Of a stretch of 64,000 nucleotides of DNA, positions 36,226-46,860 are shown piece after piece. The first letter of the stretch is position 1. Each line of letters starts with the position of its first letter. Origin of the DNA: Gigaspora margarita (Eukaryota > Glomeromycota > Glomeromycetes > Diversisporales > Gigasporaceae). The notes under the pieces are model-generated. The model had not been told where the DNA came from. It searched no databases and saw nothing but the letters and a program-made list of their open reading frames with translations. The translations under genes were made by a program, and so were the position numbers. The DNA is taken from NCBI GenBank assembly GCA_009809945.1, contig WTPW01000023.1, positions 62,001-126,000 of the forward strand, given 5' to 3'.

Positions 36226-36475
36226 GTCAACAAAAAAAAACAAAAAAAAATTATATAAGATAATCATTATTTATATACACATGTATATAGAGGTGAAAGT
36301 AGGGATGAATCGACCCTAATTCTGGCTCAGTTACTACTGGGTGGGAGGTATATCTCCTAGAGAGATATATCTCTCGTAAGAGATGCCTATAGATAACACA
36401 TTTTTCTTACAAAGTAACCTACTTCAGTCTACTAAGTAAAGTTGTTCAAAGCATAATTTTATAAGCATTTCTATT
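36226..36475. other. A+T-rich spacer and arm of an inverted pair
   Basis: GAGAGATATATCTCTCGTAA and GATAACACATTTTTCTTACA are parts of inverted-repeat arms shared with 32,413-32,480 and with the foldbacks near 40.9 and 41.65 kb. Confidence 0.5.
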
Positions 36476-37027
36476 TGTACACGGGGTGTTTGAACACTGT
36501 ACTATACAAATTATATAGAAAAATGCTGTATGCAGATCATTTTTTGTACAACAAACATAAAAAAAACAAAAATTAAATGTATTTTAAAATTTTGCTTAAG
36601 AAACAATCTATGAGCTCTAAGAAAAAAAAATTTCTTGTAAAATTTTGGCATAAACTATGCCCCCTACCCAGGGTTGGCACATTTATCCATTGGTGTAAAT
36701 GGAGAACAACTCCATTGGCACCATTCTATTGCTCTATTGAGAATAATTTGTGAATGGAGCCAATAGAGGCCAACTAGCTTATAATATAGTATTTGTTAAT
36801 AACTAATAACTAATTCCATTGGCTCTTTTGGCTCCATTGGTTCCATTGGTTCCATTGGCTCCATTGGTTCACAAGTTTTCAATGGAGTATATCCATTGCC
36901 AACCCTGCCCCTACCTTATCCCAGTCCTTACCCTAACCCTAATATTAATTAAATTATTTTTTATTTTAATAAAAAATCTTCTAATTTATAAAAATTATTA
37001 TACCCGTGTTCAAACACCCTGTGTACA
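36476..37027. mobile_element. TGTACA-ended MITE, interrupted by a second MITE
   Basis: Ends TGTACACGGGGTGTTTGAAC and its near-complement GTTCAAACACCCTGTGTACA. With the inner insertion (36670-36907 plus 8-bp duplication) removed, the length is about 306 bp, and the sequence matches the element at 45037-45346 in the opposite orientation, including CTATGCCCCCT and the CCTAACCCTAATATTAATT segment. Confidence 0.9.
36670..36907. mobile_element. 238-bp hAT-type MITE inserted into the TGTACA element
   Basis: Ends CAGGGTTGGCA and TGCCAACCCTG are perfect inverted repeats. Identical 8-bp flanks CCCCTACC lie at 36662-36669 and 36908-36915. The uninterrupted paralogue at 45037-45346 has the corresponding site without the insert, and the lengths agree exactly after removing one flank copy. 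CAGGG-type ends and an 8-bp duplication are typical of hAT elements. Much of the interior is a repeated TTGGCTCCA/TTGGTTCCA word, which creates the spurious frame at 36819-37043. Confidence 0.94.
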
Positions 37028-37557
37028 ATTAGTTATTTTCTAATTTTATATATAATAATTATTTTAAAATTAGTACTAAAATTTTAATCTAATTTTAAAT
37101 CAATTTTTCTTCTTTCCTTATTCTATATTCTCAAAAATTTAATTTTAAGTTAATATATAAAGAAAAAAAAATCAAAGATTCAAAGTTTATAGTAATTATA
37201 TATATTTTTTTATAAATTTACATATAACAAAAAACTCAGTTTAAAAAAGTATGACAAATCGATTAACTGATAAATATTTAGACTAAAAAAAATTACTTTA
37301 TATAAAATTTAAACAGAACTAGAAATGCACTAGGATATAGATAAGATTTTTTGAATAAATGATAATTTGCAGCAAATTATCCAATAGATAATAATGATTT
37401 GGTGTAATATAACACAATTAGAAAAATCAAACAAATATTCATTTTGCCAAAAATCACTTGTTGCTCAAAAAGTAGTATAATAACTCACTTTTAGTACTTT
37501 AGCAAAAAGTTTTTTTTAAATAATTTTATTATTAAAGCTTTTTATTTTACTTTATAT

Positions 37558-37845
37558 TAGAGTTCCTCAAACTCAAATCAAATCAAATATTAAGCATATT
37601 TGAATTTGATCAAATCAAATAAGCCTTGATTTGAATTGATTTGAATTAATAATTCTGTATTTGAATTTGATTTGATTTGAAATTTTACTTATAAATTATC
37701 AAATATTTCAAATATTTGATCAAATTAAATCAAATGTTCATTAATTTGAATTTGATTTGATTTGAAAATTCTGTACTTGAATTTGATTTAAGTTCAAATA
37801 TTTGATCACATCAAAAATCAAATTAAATCAAATTGTGGAACCCTA
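37558..37845. mobile_element. 288-bp hAT-type MITE with AAATCAAAT satellite interior
   Basis: Ends TAGAGTTCCTCAAAC and the complement TAGGGTTCCACAATTTG form imperfect inverted repeats. Flanks CTTTATAT (37550-37557) and CTTTATAA (37846-37853) match at 7 of 8 bases. The interior is a degenerate TTTGATTTGA/TCAAATCAAA repeat present on both strands. Confidence 0.82.
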
Positions 37846-37853
37846 CTTTATAA

Positions 37854-38112
37854 AGACCCTTAATAAAAAATAAAAATTTTTTAATTAATACATATTCAGA
37901 AAACCTTATTTAAATCTTGTCAAAATCTTGAACTAGAGTTATGTAAATAAATTTAAAAATTCTATTATATAGAATTCAAGTTATAATAAACTAGTATGAA
38001 GTTACAAGTCAATTCAGTCTGTCAAATTGACTCTTGTAAGGGTTATTAAAATTAAAAAATTTTGAAAGATAAATATATTATTTATAAAAAGTATATTTTA
38101 TATTAAAATTAG
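37854..38112. other. A+T-rich sequence, nothing recognised
   Basis: No motif, repeat or RNA gene is visible. Confidence 0.55.
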
Positions 38113-38123
38113 GCATGGTACTC

Positions 38124-38671
38124 TTTTTTTTTTTTTTTTTGACTATTATAATGCCTTGCCAGATTATTTTTACTCTTAACCCAGATAGTTGGTATATCCA
38201 ATCACCACTATTAAGTTTTCACTGTTGAACTTCTACCTCCAACTTGATTGTCCATATTACCAAATTATCCTTTAACAGGCAGACTCCAAAGAGTCCTGAG
38301 TGCTGACTTTCCCTGGGTGTCTTATAGGTACCTAAGGATGGTATACTGCACCAGCGCCAGAGAGCCAGAAGACAATGAAGAATTGTACCCTATTTTTAGT
38401 GCTACAAGTTTGTGTAACAAGATTTTCATACTACATTTGTGACTTTAGTTATTTCAAATTTGGATCCTAGCATAGCCCGCATCATTGCCACGATGTATAA
38501 GGGCTTCTTATCATTATAGGTCCATTCAAAGATATCTTGGGTCCCTGTATCCTGTGGTGTTTCAGTTCTCTAAACGGCTTATCTTATTTTGCCATTGGTA
38601 AGATTTGAACTATCAACCTTTCGATTTACATCCTCAGAGCATTAACCACTATGCTATCGACCCAGAGGACA
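38124..38671 (-). mobile_element. tRNA-headed SINE, 548 bp
   Basis: On the minus strand the element begins with a tRNA-like head (about 38671-38590). Its A box TAGCATAGTGG and B box GTTCAAATC fit the RNA polymerase III internal promoter. It ends in an A-run (the T-run at 38124-38140 on the plus strand). Flanks GCATGGTACTC (38113-38123) and GCTTGTTACTC (38672-38682) match at 9 of 11 bases and are the likely target duplication. The composition is less A+T-rich than the surroundings. The 64-codon frame inside is not a gene. It would have been copied by a LINE reverse transcriptase in trans. Confidence 0.85.
38590..38671 (-). promoter_or_regulatory. Pol III internal promoter (A and B boxes) of the SINE
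   Basis: A box TAGCATAGTGG and B box GTTCAAATC lie about 35 bp apart, the spacing of a tRNA gene. The acceptor-stem ends do not pair well, so this is a SINE head, not a functional tRNA. Confidence 0.75.
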
Positions 38672-38682
38672 GCTTGTTACTC

Positions 38683-39396
38683 ATTAATTTATTAAAATTT
38701 GAAGATTATATATATATTTTATTTTCTCAAAGTATTTATATTCTATTAAGTAATTTAATTTATTTGCTCTTTTTTATATGAATATGCTCTAATTAGAACA
38801 TGGGTTAAGCTACTGCAAATTTTCTTTAACTAATAATATTTATATTAAGACAAAATTAAAACAAAAAATTGTGTAGTAAGCTATACAAAATATAATTAAT
38901 TTTTGTGTATCAAAATATTGTTATCTATACCCACTTTTTTCAAAGATAGTTGGTAATTAGAGCAACCTTAAACAGTGAACACTTTGTGTAATCTCACTTG
39001 TTACTATAATTTATCTAAGTTGAAAGAGAATTTTTACAAAACTTAACAAAGAAAATTTAAAGCAATTTGCAATTATAAAAAAGGCTACAATTAAAAGTAT
39101 ATAAGGATACTAATAACTGTTTATTATAAATAGTAAATAATTTTAGTTTATTATTAAAGAGTATAAAGACTTGATACTGAACTTGGAATTCACATTAACT
39201 ACTTTTATGCATTTTGGTTTTTCACAAATATAACAAACTATATCTACAATATATGCTACAACTACTAATAAAATGTATAGTATATATAATAGAAATAAAA
39301 TATATAAAATAAATAAAATATGTATAATAATTAAAATATATACTGCTCTTACAACTATACTAATTTTTAGCTCAGCTCCAAAAATTCTTTTACATT
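38683..39396. repeat. Right arm of the large inverted duplication
   Basis: 38945-39120 is the complement of 31300-31480, and 39115-39330 is the complement of 27010-27280. Shared words include AACACTTTGTGTAATCTCAC and AAAGAGTATAAAGACTTGAT. The arm is then broken by the LINE fragment that follows. Confidence 0.8.
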
Positions 39397-40045
39397 AAAT
39401 GCATGCTACACATGCTCCCTACCCTTTTACATTTTTTTTCTATTAATTCTGCAAATATACATCCTACCTGCATTATCTGCAACCAAACTAATCACAGATT
39501 CCATTGGCTATTTTGCCCAAACTCAAATAATATCTCAAATATTATCCAAAATATAATTATACAATACTTCCTTTTAGATCTACCAGACCTATTTCTCAAT
39601 GACCTACAATAGTTATACAACAATCTTCTAATTTATTACTGCCTTTTCTCTACACAATCTATACTATTCAATACTACAACTTTCTATACTACAATTTAGG
39701 ATTATATTCCAAAATCACTTCTCAATATTATATCTCAACATACTTTTACAAAAATGCAGCCAATACTATTTTTAAGCTCCTCTTACTTATTTTACAAAGG
39801 ATTCATAAACAATTATAGAAACTATACTGTATAAATTTAGCACATTGGAAATCCACAAGCTCTACTCCACCCCATACTATATCTACCAAACCTCTACATA
39901 CTTCTTGTTACAACAGATCTCTATATACTTACAGTTTGGTTTTGTAGCTTACTAGACCAACATATGAAAATAACAATAGTACATGTTCACCTTTGGGCTT
40001 AGTACTCAGAAAAATAGAAATCTGGTCATACAACTAAATAAAATA
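39397..40045 (+). pseudogene. C-terminal fragment of a second LINE family (broken)
   Basis: The frame at 39403-39612 contains CIICNQTNHRFHWLFCPN, a CxxC...HWxxC zinc motif seen near the C-terminus of many LINE proteins in mycorrhizal fungi. Further downstream, in mixed frames, comes a segment reading STCSPLGLVLRKIEIWS (about 39985-40035), which also occurs at the end of such proteins. Several stops lie between. The fragment is unlike the CCHC region at 7.8 kb, so it comes from a different family. It sits inside an arm of the large inverted duplication and is absent from the left-hand partner. Confidence 0.62.
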
Positions 40046-40627
40046 TAGCTTCTCAACTAACTCTATTCTCTATATTCAAATCTAGATGAGTTTGAACTAC
40101 TCTAGTAGGTTTAGATTGCAAATAAATTAGCTAGAATATTTCTATTTATAGTCTGAGTCTTAATTCTTGTATAATTAATAATTTTAATCTGAAAAACCCT
40201 ACAAGAAATCTCATACATTTTATTGATAAAGATAAAGACAAAACCTCATCTTAATACCAAAAAAAAATAATAAAATCAAATATGTAATAAATGTTCTTCA
40301 AAAATAATATGTTTTAAAAGAAATATATGTAAACTCTTTTGCATAGTAGATTGCTAGTCAATCAAATTGTAGATCTTATATTTATTTAGTTATTGATCAT
40401 GATCTTATCACCTATTGGATAATCTATAGCTTGTTAGAACCATCTTGATGAGCTGATTCTAAAGTAGTTGTTTCATTTTTAGTTCTGATTACTAGATTAA
40501 TTTATAGTCACTTTTTTGTTTTTATAGCAATTTTTATAGTCAACAATATTAGAATAGAATTTAGTATAGGTAGTTCTATAGCAAATTAGTGTAAATTTTT
40601 CTTTTTTTTTGTAACTATTTAATATCA
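40046..40627. repeat. Continuation of the inverted-duplication arm
   Basis: GGATAATCTATAGCTTG and TAGTTGTTTCATTTTTAGTT at 40420-40490 mirror 26,825-26,910, and AGATTGCTAGTCAATCAAAT near 40,350 mirrors 26,965-26,985. The first 300 bases show nothing else. Confidence 0.6.
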
Positions 40628-41931
40628 ATCATCCGATTTGTCACATGTAAATTTGGTTTATATGAAATTTTAAAATTATATATAAAATTATTATAAACTT
40701 TAAAGCAATAATGTTTTCAATCTACATATTAATTTAAAATTAAATTTTACGATTATATAGAGCAAAAGGTGAATAAAAAAACCTTTCTTGCCAAGCTATA
40801 GTTCTGCCATTTTTGTACAAAACAAAAATGTAACTTCACTAAAAACCAATATTTTTTAATTTTAAAATAAAAAGCATATATAAAAGCATGCTCTAAACAA
40901 CTTTACTTAGTCAGCAGAAGTGGGTTACCTTGTAAGAAAAATTGGTTATCTATGTGCTTAAGTTAAAATTTTTAACTTTTCAATATTAAACTTTTTTTTT
41001 TGGATGGCAATTATTTTCTTGTCAATTACTTTACTGATATTACATTTTACTAGCAAATATTCTCTAACAAGTTCATTTTACTGACTTGACTGTTTATTTC
41101 ACTAAAGCTTATTTTACTACAAAGTAATTCTAGTTATTGTTATTAGGGTCAAGATAGGGTTAGAGTAGAATTAGAGTTAAAGTTAGTGTGCTTTTTAAAA
41201 AAAAACTTGTTAGTAAAATGAGCTTTGGTAAAACAAACTATTAGTAAAATGAAATTGTTAGAGAATATTTTCAGTAAAATGTTATATTAGTGAAGTAATT
41301 GTTAGCAAAACAATACAGTCCCTTTTTTAATTAGTAACCTACTTTGGGCTCTTGAGCAAAGTTGTTTGGCATATAATTTTATTTATTTCTAAGGTCAAAC
41401 CACGCTTTCTTGGACCTTTTACTAAGTGAAAAATGGGATCAAAGTTAGAAAAAATTTTTTCTAACTTTGATCCCATTTTCACTTAGTAAAAGGTTCAAGA
41501 AAGCATGTTTTGACCTTAGAAATAAATAAAATTACATGCTGACAACTTTGTTTAAGAGCCCAAAGTAGGTTACCTAATAAAAAAAAATGGGTTATATTGT
41601 AAAGTTAAAAATTGTAACTTTAGTACATAGATACCCCATTTTTTTTACAAGGTAACCCACTTCTACTAACTAAGTAAAGTTTTCAGAGCAAGTTTTTACA
41701 TATGTTTCTTATCTTAAAATCAGAAAATATTGGTTTTTGACAAAGTTACATTTTCATTTTGTGCAAAAACTTCAGAACTGTAGCTTGACAAAAAGGTTTT
41801 TTTATTCACCTTCTTTGCTCTATATAATTGCGAAATTTAATTTTAAATTAATATGTATGTTGAAAAACATCATTGCTTAAAATTTCATATAAACCAAATT
41901 TACATTTAATATTATATAACAAATCGAATGA
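40628..41931. repeat. Nested foldback: three inverted repeats, one inside another
   Basis: Outer arms 40628-41000 and 41590-41931 pair (ATGTAAATTTGGTTTATATG with its complement near 41,890; AAGTGGGTTACCTTG with 41,660). Inside is a second foldback at about 41008-41325 built of TTACTAACAAGT/ACTTGTTAGTAAAA words. Next to it is a near-perfect palindrome at 41331-41578 centred at 41,460 on TTAGAAAAAATTTTTTCTAA, of the same type as 31510-32418. Confidence 0.85.
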
Positions 41932-42295
41932 CTAATATAGCAGATGTATTCTTGTTAATTAAAATTTTTTCATATTTGCTAAAGAATAACTTTACTCAAG
42001 TGTAAAAATAACAAAGTTTAGGCATTCTTAAATAAATATAAAACCTTTTATTTAAGATTCATTATTATTTTTTAATTCTTATCATTTCACTATATCACTA
42101 GCAATAAATTTACTATATTAGCTAACTATGAATTAGCAGTTATAGAACATGTCCATATAAAATGCTTTGGATTGCTATTACTCATAAATCAAATGAGTTA
42201 ACTTGCTTTAATTTTATATTTAGAGAAGTGCAGTAAATCATGTAATTGTTTAGGGGGGAGAGGGTCACCATTTATCACGTCCTACATATAAATAT

Positions 42296-42824
42296 GGGGG
42301 CATCCATAAATAACGTTATGCTTGAGGGGGGGTCCCCCAAAATATAATGATTTTCCAATATTTAGGGGGGTCCTCCCAACATAATGCAATTTTTTTATAA
42401 AAATTTGTCTAAAACTTGATCCAGTAGTCAAAATTGGATGATTTTGGTATCATTCTAATCGTCTTGAGGAGAGGATTCGAAGGTGCCAATTTCATTTGAT
42501 TTGGATTACTGGATCACGTTTTATTAATGAAATACTATTGGTTATTATGTTTTCTTATAAAATTACTATAAAATCAATAGTATTTCGTTAATAAAACGCG
42601 ATTCAGTGATCCACATGAAACAATTTTGGTACCATTGGATTCGTCTCATAGAGACGAATCGAATGGTACCAAAATTATCCAGATTGGATGACTGGGTCAT
42701 AACATATTAAAGTTTTTGTAAAATTTTATATATAAACATACGGATTTTTAAATTTTTTTTTATATAGTAGAGGGGGTCAAGAGCTACTATGTAGGGGTAC
42801 ATAACGTTATTTATGGATGCCCCC
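42296..42824. mobile_element. 529-bp palindromic element with GGGGGCATCC ends
   Basis: GGGGGCATCCATAAATAACG and its complement at 42805-42824 are perfect inverted ends, with TAT on both outer sides as a possible short duplication. The body is a long palindrome: two TCGTCTC-centred hairpins (42410-42522 and 42601-42708) stand either side of a third hairpin (CGTTTTATTAATGAAATACT and complement). I do not assign a superfamily. Confidence 0.82.
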
Positions 42825-42867
42825 TATATAGTAAAATAGCCAATAATATTGAAGTTTTATTATAATA

Positions 42868-43220
42868 AAAATTCGCAAAAAGTTGCTACATAGTAAAGTC
42901 TAAATTTTACTATATCAATTGATAATTATCAACTAAGTAAACTTGTTTGAATATCAAAATACATATATTCTAAAATTTTTATCAAAATTGAAGAAGTTTT
43001 TTTATTTAGCTTTTAATTTTTACGTTTGTCAAATGTATTTTTTTTTAAAAAAATTTTAAAATTTTTGTCAAACATAAAAATCAAAAAGTCAAATAATAGA
43101 AAGTTCTCAAATACTAATAAAAATTTTTAGAATAAGTGTATTTTGACCTTCTGAACAAGTTTACTTAAGCAACTTTAATCAATTCATATAGTAAATTTTT
43201 GACTTTACTATGTAACGACT
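42868..43220. repeat. 353-bp foldback
   Basis: AAAAGTTGCTACATAGTAAA at the left and its complement ending TTTACTATGTAACGACTTTT at the right pair. Pairing continues through AAGTAAACTTGTTTGAA and TACATATATTCTAAAAATTT to a centre near 43,045. Confidence 0.82.
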
Positions 43221-43518
43221 TTTAGTATACATGGGGTCAAAAACATTTTTGAATTTTTTTAATGGGTATCCATAAGGTGTACTAAATTTAGTACAAAATA
43301 CTTAATTTAGTACAGTAAAAAAACCAAATTTTTGAAAAATTTTGATAATTGGACTCAAATTAAATTTATACAATAAATAAATATATATCTATATTTTATT
43401 TTTAATGAAATAAAAAATTTGTTAACTTAACAAAAATTATATTAACAAGTTTAAAAATATTATATCAAATATAGATCTAATATTAATTTAATTTTTTAAA
43501 AAAATTACAAATTTTATA

Positions 43519-44655
43519 ATATCTTGTGATTGGGTGATTGTAATTTAATAGTTTTGGTACCATTCGAATTGTCTCATTAAGACGAATCGAATGGTACTAA
43601 AATTATTAAATTAGGACCAATAATAATCAAGATATTAATAAGCTAATAATTTTATAAAAATTTAATTCTCTTTATGTGCAGCAGTCCAAATTCAATGATT
43701 TTAGTACCATTCGATTTGTCTTGATGAGGCTGTTCAATTGGTATCAAAATCATTGAATTCCGATTATCCAATTACAAGATATTTGCAAAAAACAATTTTG
43801 GCGCAGTTTTATTTTTTAAAAAACTGCTCTGCAGATAGTTTTTTTGCAATTATCTTGTGATTGGGTAATCAAAATTCAAAGATTTTGATGTCATTCAAGC
43901 CGCCTCATCGAGATGAATCGAATGGTACCAAAATCATTGAATTTGGACCACTGGATATTAAGATATTAGTAATTAAATAATTTATATAAAAATTTAATTA
44001 TATTAATATCTAATAATCAAAGTTCAATAATTTAATACTATTCAATTTAACTTAATGAGATATTGCAAATAATATAAAAGTTATCAAATTCTAATTATAT
44101 ACTATTAAAATATTTATTAAAACCAATTTGCAGTGCAGTTTTGTATTAATCTTGTTATTTTTAAATTTTTATTAGAATTGTATTACAACTGTTTTTGTAA
44201 TTATTTTGTGCTACAATAATTGAAATTTGATGAATTTAATACCATTCGAACTGTCTAATCGAGACGAATCGAATCGAATGGTATCAAAATCATTAAATTT
44301 AGACCAATACTAATCAAGATATTAATTATTTAATAATTTTTATAAATGGCTAATTATTTTTATGAGCAGTGATTGAAATTTAACAATTTTGGTACCATTC
44401 GATTTGTCTCAATGAGACGGTACGAATGGTATCAAAATCGTTGCATTTCAATCAACCGATCACAAGATATTTGCAAAAAACGATTTGCAGTACAATTTTA
44501 TTTTTTAAAGAACTGCACTACAGATCGTTTTTTGCCATTATCTTGTGATTGGGTGATCGAAATTGAATGATTTTGACACCATTTGAACCGCCTCGTCAAG
44601 ACGAATCAAATGATGCCAAAATTATAGAATTTAGACTCTGACATAGAGATAATTA
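43519..44655. repeat. Tandem array of seven near-perfect palindromes
   Basis: Seven hairpins of about 110-120 bp start near 43519, 43680, 43852, 44005, 44202, 44365 and 44535. The consensus half runs ATCTTGTGATTGGGTGATC, TTCAATGATTTTGGTACC, ATTCGAATCGTCTCATCGAG, with the complement on the other side. The axis CGTCTC/GAGACG leaves almost no loop. They are arranged as about 3.3 copies of a 330-355-bp dimer. Every second spacer is itself a hairpin (TTTGCAAAAAACGATTTGCA with its complement). The frame at 44373-44570 only crosses these palindromes. Confidence 0.9.
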
Positions 44656-45036
44656 AATTTTTATAAAATAGGTGAATTATTAATATAATAAAATAATAAT
44701 AATTTATATAGTACAAATAATAGAATTTATAATATAAATATATGCATTTTTATTAAAATTAGTTTATTAATAAATAAAAAAATATAAATAATTCAATTTT
44801 GTTAATATTTTAATATAATTTACTATATAAAATATACAAATAAATCAATTATATATATATAATAAACTAACTATTTTTAGGTAGTGTAACCTTAAAACAG
44901 GTTTATATAAACTATTTTAAAAAGTATTTTTTAAATAAAATAACTATTTTAAAATTAAAAATAAATCTAAAATAATTTAAAATTTTTATATTTTTGTAAT
45001 TTTATATAGTATAATTTTTTTAAGAAAATAACTAAT

Positions 45037-45346
45037 TGTACATGGGGGTGTTTGAACACGAGTATAATAATTTTTATAAATTAAAAGATTTTTTACTAAA
45101 ATAAAAAATAATTTAATTAATATTAGGGTTAGGGTAAGAACTGGGATGGGGCAGGGGGCATAGTTTATACCAAAATTTTACAATAAAATTTTTTTTCTTA
45201 GAGCCCATAGATTGTTTATTAAGCAAAATTTTAAGATACAATTAATTTTTGTTTTTTTTCTTTATGTTTGTTGTACAAAAAATAATCTGCATACTGCATT
45301 TTTCTATATAATTTGTGTAGTACAGTGTTCAAACACCCCATGTACA
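45037..45346. mobile_element. 310-bp TGTACA-ended MITE (uninterrupted copy)
   Basis: TGTACATGGGGGTGTTTGAA and TTCAAACACCCCATGTACA are inverted ends. Same family as 36476-37027 but inverted and without the inner hAT MITE, so it serves as the empty site. Outer flanks (GAAAATAACTAAT and AATAGAAATGC) are also shared with that copy, so both are embedded in a larger repeat. Confidence 0.9.
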
Positions 45347-45693
45347 AATAGAAATGCTCTTTTTTTAATACTGTACTAGATTAAGTATACCAAAATTTTC
45401 AAAGAATGTAGAAAGTTTAAAATCGATTTGTACAAAATTTTTATTTGTAAGTATTGCTAAAATTATACAAAAAGATAATCCTAATATTCAAATATATTTT
45501 AGCAAAATTTGAATAAATTTAGTTAAATATATAATTCAAAATAATTTTTTTTGTATATACTAAATTTAGTATAATGGCCATACAGATACCAATTAATATT
45601 ATAAAAGATGAATTTGATTGGTCAATAGTCTTATCACAGGGGGGAGGGGAGGGCCTATGTAAACCCTAATTATGTGATTTACTGCACTTCTCT

Positions 45694-46560
45694 TAAATTT
45701 ATGCAAAAAATTATTTAAATTAAATTTTGTAAAAATATATATATAAACCTTTTCTTAAATCTTAAATATATATTCTTTAGCATTTAATATCTTTAATTTA
45801 AAGCCAAAATTTTTAATCTCTAGTAATCTGAAGTTAATCTTTCTTTAAAGTTGGTCAATATGTTCTTTAAATCAAAAGAGTGACTTGCTCCATATAATAA
45901 TATAATTAGTTAAAATAATCTTTTAAAAATATAAAAAATGCTATTAAGTAAAGACTTTTTATACTCTATTTGAAAGTTAAAGAGAAGGTTCTTCTGATTC
46001 TAATAGTAGTTAAATTATTAAAGGTAGAGGGTACTATTTTAAAATTATATATAATCTTAATGGTAAATTTTTTTTATATTTAATTTTATAAAAAATTAAA
46101 TTAAGCAAACTAATTTTAATTCATAAGAAAGTTTGTAGAGCAGGTTTTTCTGATTATAATAATAGTAAAAATATTAAAATTGTTAAAAACTCAGTGAAAT
46201 ATATATTTTTAATATTTGGATATTAAAATTTAATAATAAAACTAACTTATAAATTTACGCAAATTGACCAATCTAAATTAGTGATTTGTGCAACCCAGAA
46301 AAATTTGGGCCAACCCAGAAAAACTTTGTGATATATACAACTATATTTTCTTAAAATATAATAATAGTTCAAAATTTACCATAATAGATAAATTATTTTA
46401 TTTATATTTTGTAAAATTTTAATAAAAATTAGTTGTAATTTAAAAAAGTTTTATTAGTAGCATATATTAGTTTTATATAAAATTTTCAAAATACCATATA
46501 AAACTATATAAAAATGATCTACATACCCTCTACCCTTAAATTTGGCATGTGGAAACCAAG
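45694..46560. repeat. Degenerate foldback with TAGAGGGTA ends
   Basis: TTAAAGGTAGAGGGTACTAT (46018) pairs with the complement of ACATACCCTCTACCCTTAAA (46500-46520). Two words like GAGCAGGTTTTTCTGATTAT (45,985 and 46,138) resemble part of the nested palindrome at 28 kb. The first 270 bases show nothing else. Confidence 0.5.
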
Positions 46561-46676
46561 ATACTTGGATCAAAAAAAAAGAATATAGAGATCTGCAAAT
46601 TTACTATTATACAGTTTGGTTTTTTACTTTTAACAATTGTAAATAAGAGTACAAACTAGCTATATACAGTCAACTT

Positions 46677-46860
46677 TCTTTATTCTGAATAGTTGGTTCA
46701 TGCAATTTTTACTTAGTAAACATTCAAAAAGTTCAGTTCTCAAAAAGTTATATATAGTTAATTTGAATTTATAATAAAATTTACAAATATTCTAGAACTT
46801 TGTATTTAGTTTTCACAGAGTTTATTAAGGGTCAAATTAGGGAAAGCTAAATCTTAAAGA
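46677..46860. mobile_element. Copy of the 24.9-kb pogo-like MITE
   Basis: Begins TACAGTCAACTTTCTTTATT after TA and shares CAGTTCTCAAAAAGTTATAT and AAATTTACAAATATTCTAGA with 24927-25129 in the same orientation. The right end is degenerate. Confidence 0.6.

Larger units (their letters stand above)
42222..45693. repeat. 3.5-kb structure with concentric inverted repeats
   Basis: The outermost pair is AGAGAAGTGCAGTAAATCA at 42222 and its complement at 45675-45693. A second pair lies inside: AATGGGTATCCATAAGG...TACTAAATTTAGTA at 43261-43300 with its complement at 45555-45594, and TTAATTTAGTACAGTA (43304) with 45366-45380. Within these lie a palindromic MITE (42296-42824), a foldback at 42868-43220, the palindrome array (43519-44655) and a TGTACA MITE. 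No coding sequence is visible. Confidence 0.78.

Noticed and set aside
36819-37043. 74-codon frame beginning with Ala/Leu/Pro repeats
   Set aside because: The repeat comes from TTGGTTCCA words inside a MITE and the frame then runs out through both element ends.
38590-38671. tRNA gene on the minus strand
   Set aside because: The A and B boxes are present, but the stem ends do not pair and it leads straight into an A-tailed body with target duplications: a SINE head.
44373-44570. 65-codon frame
   Set aside because: It crosses two palindromes of the array; the translation only reflects their sequence.
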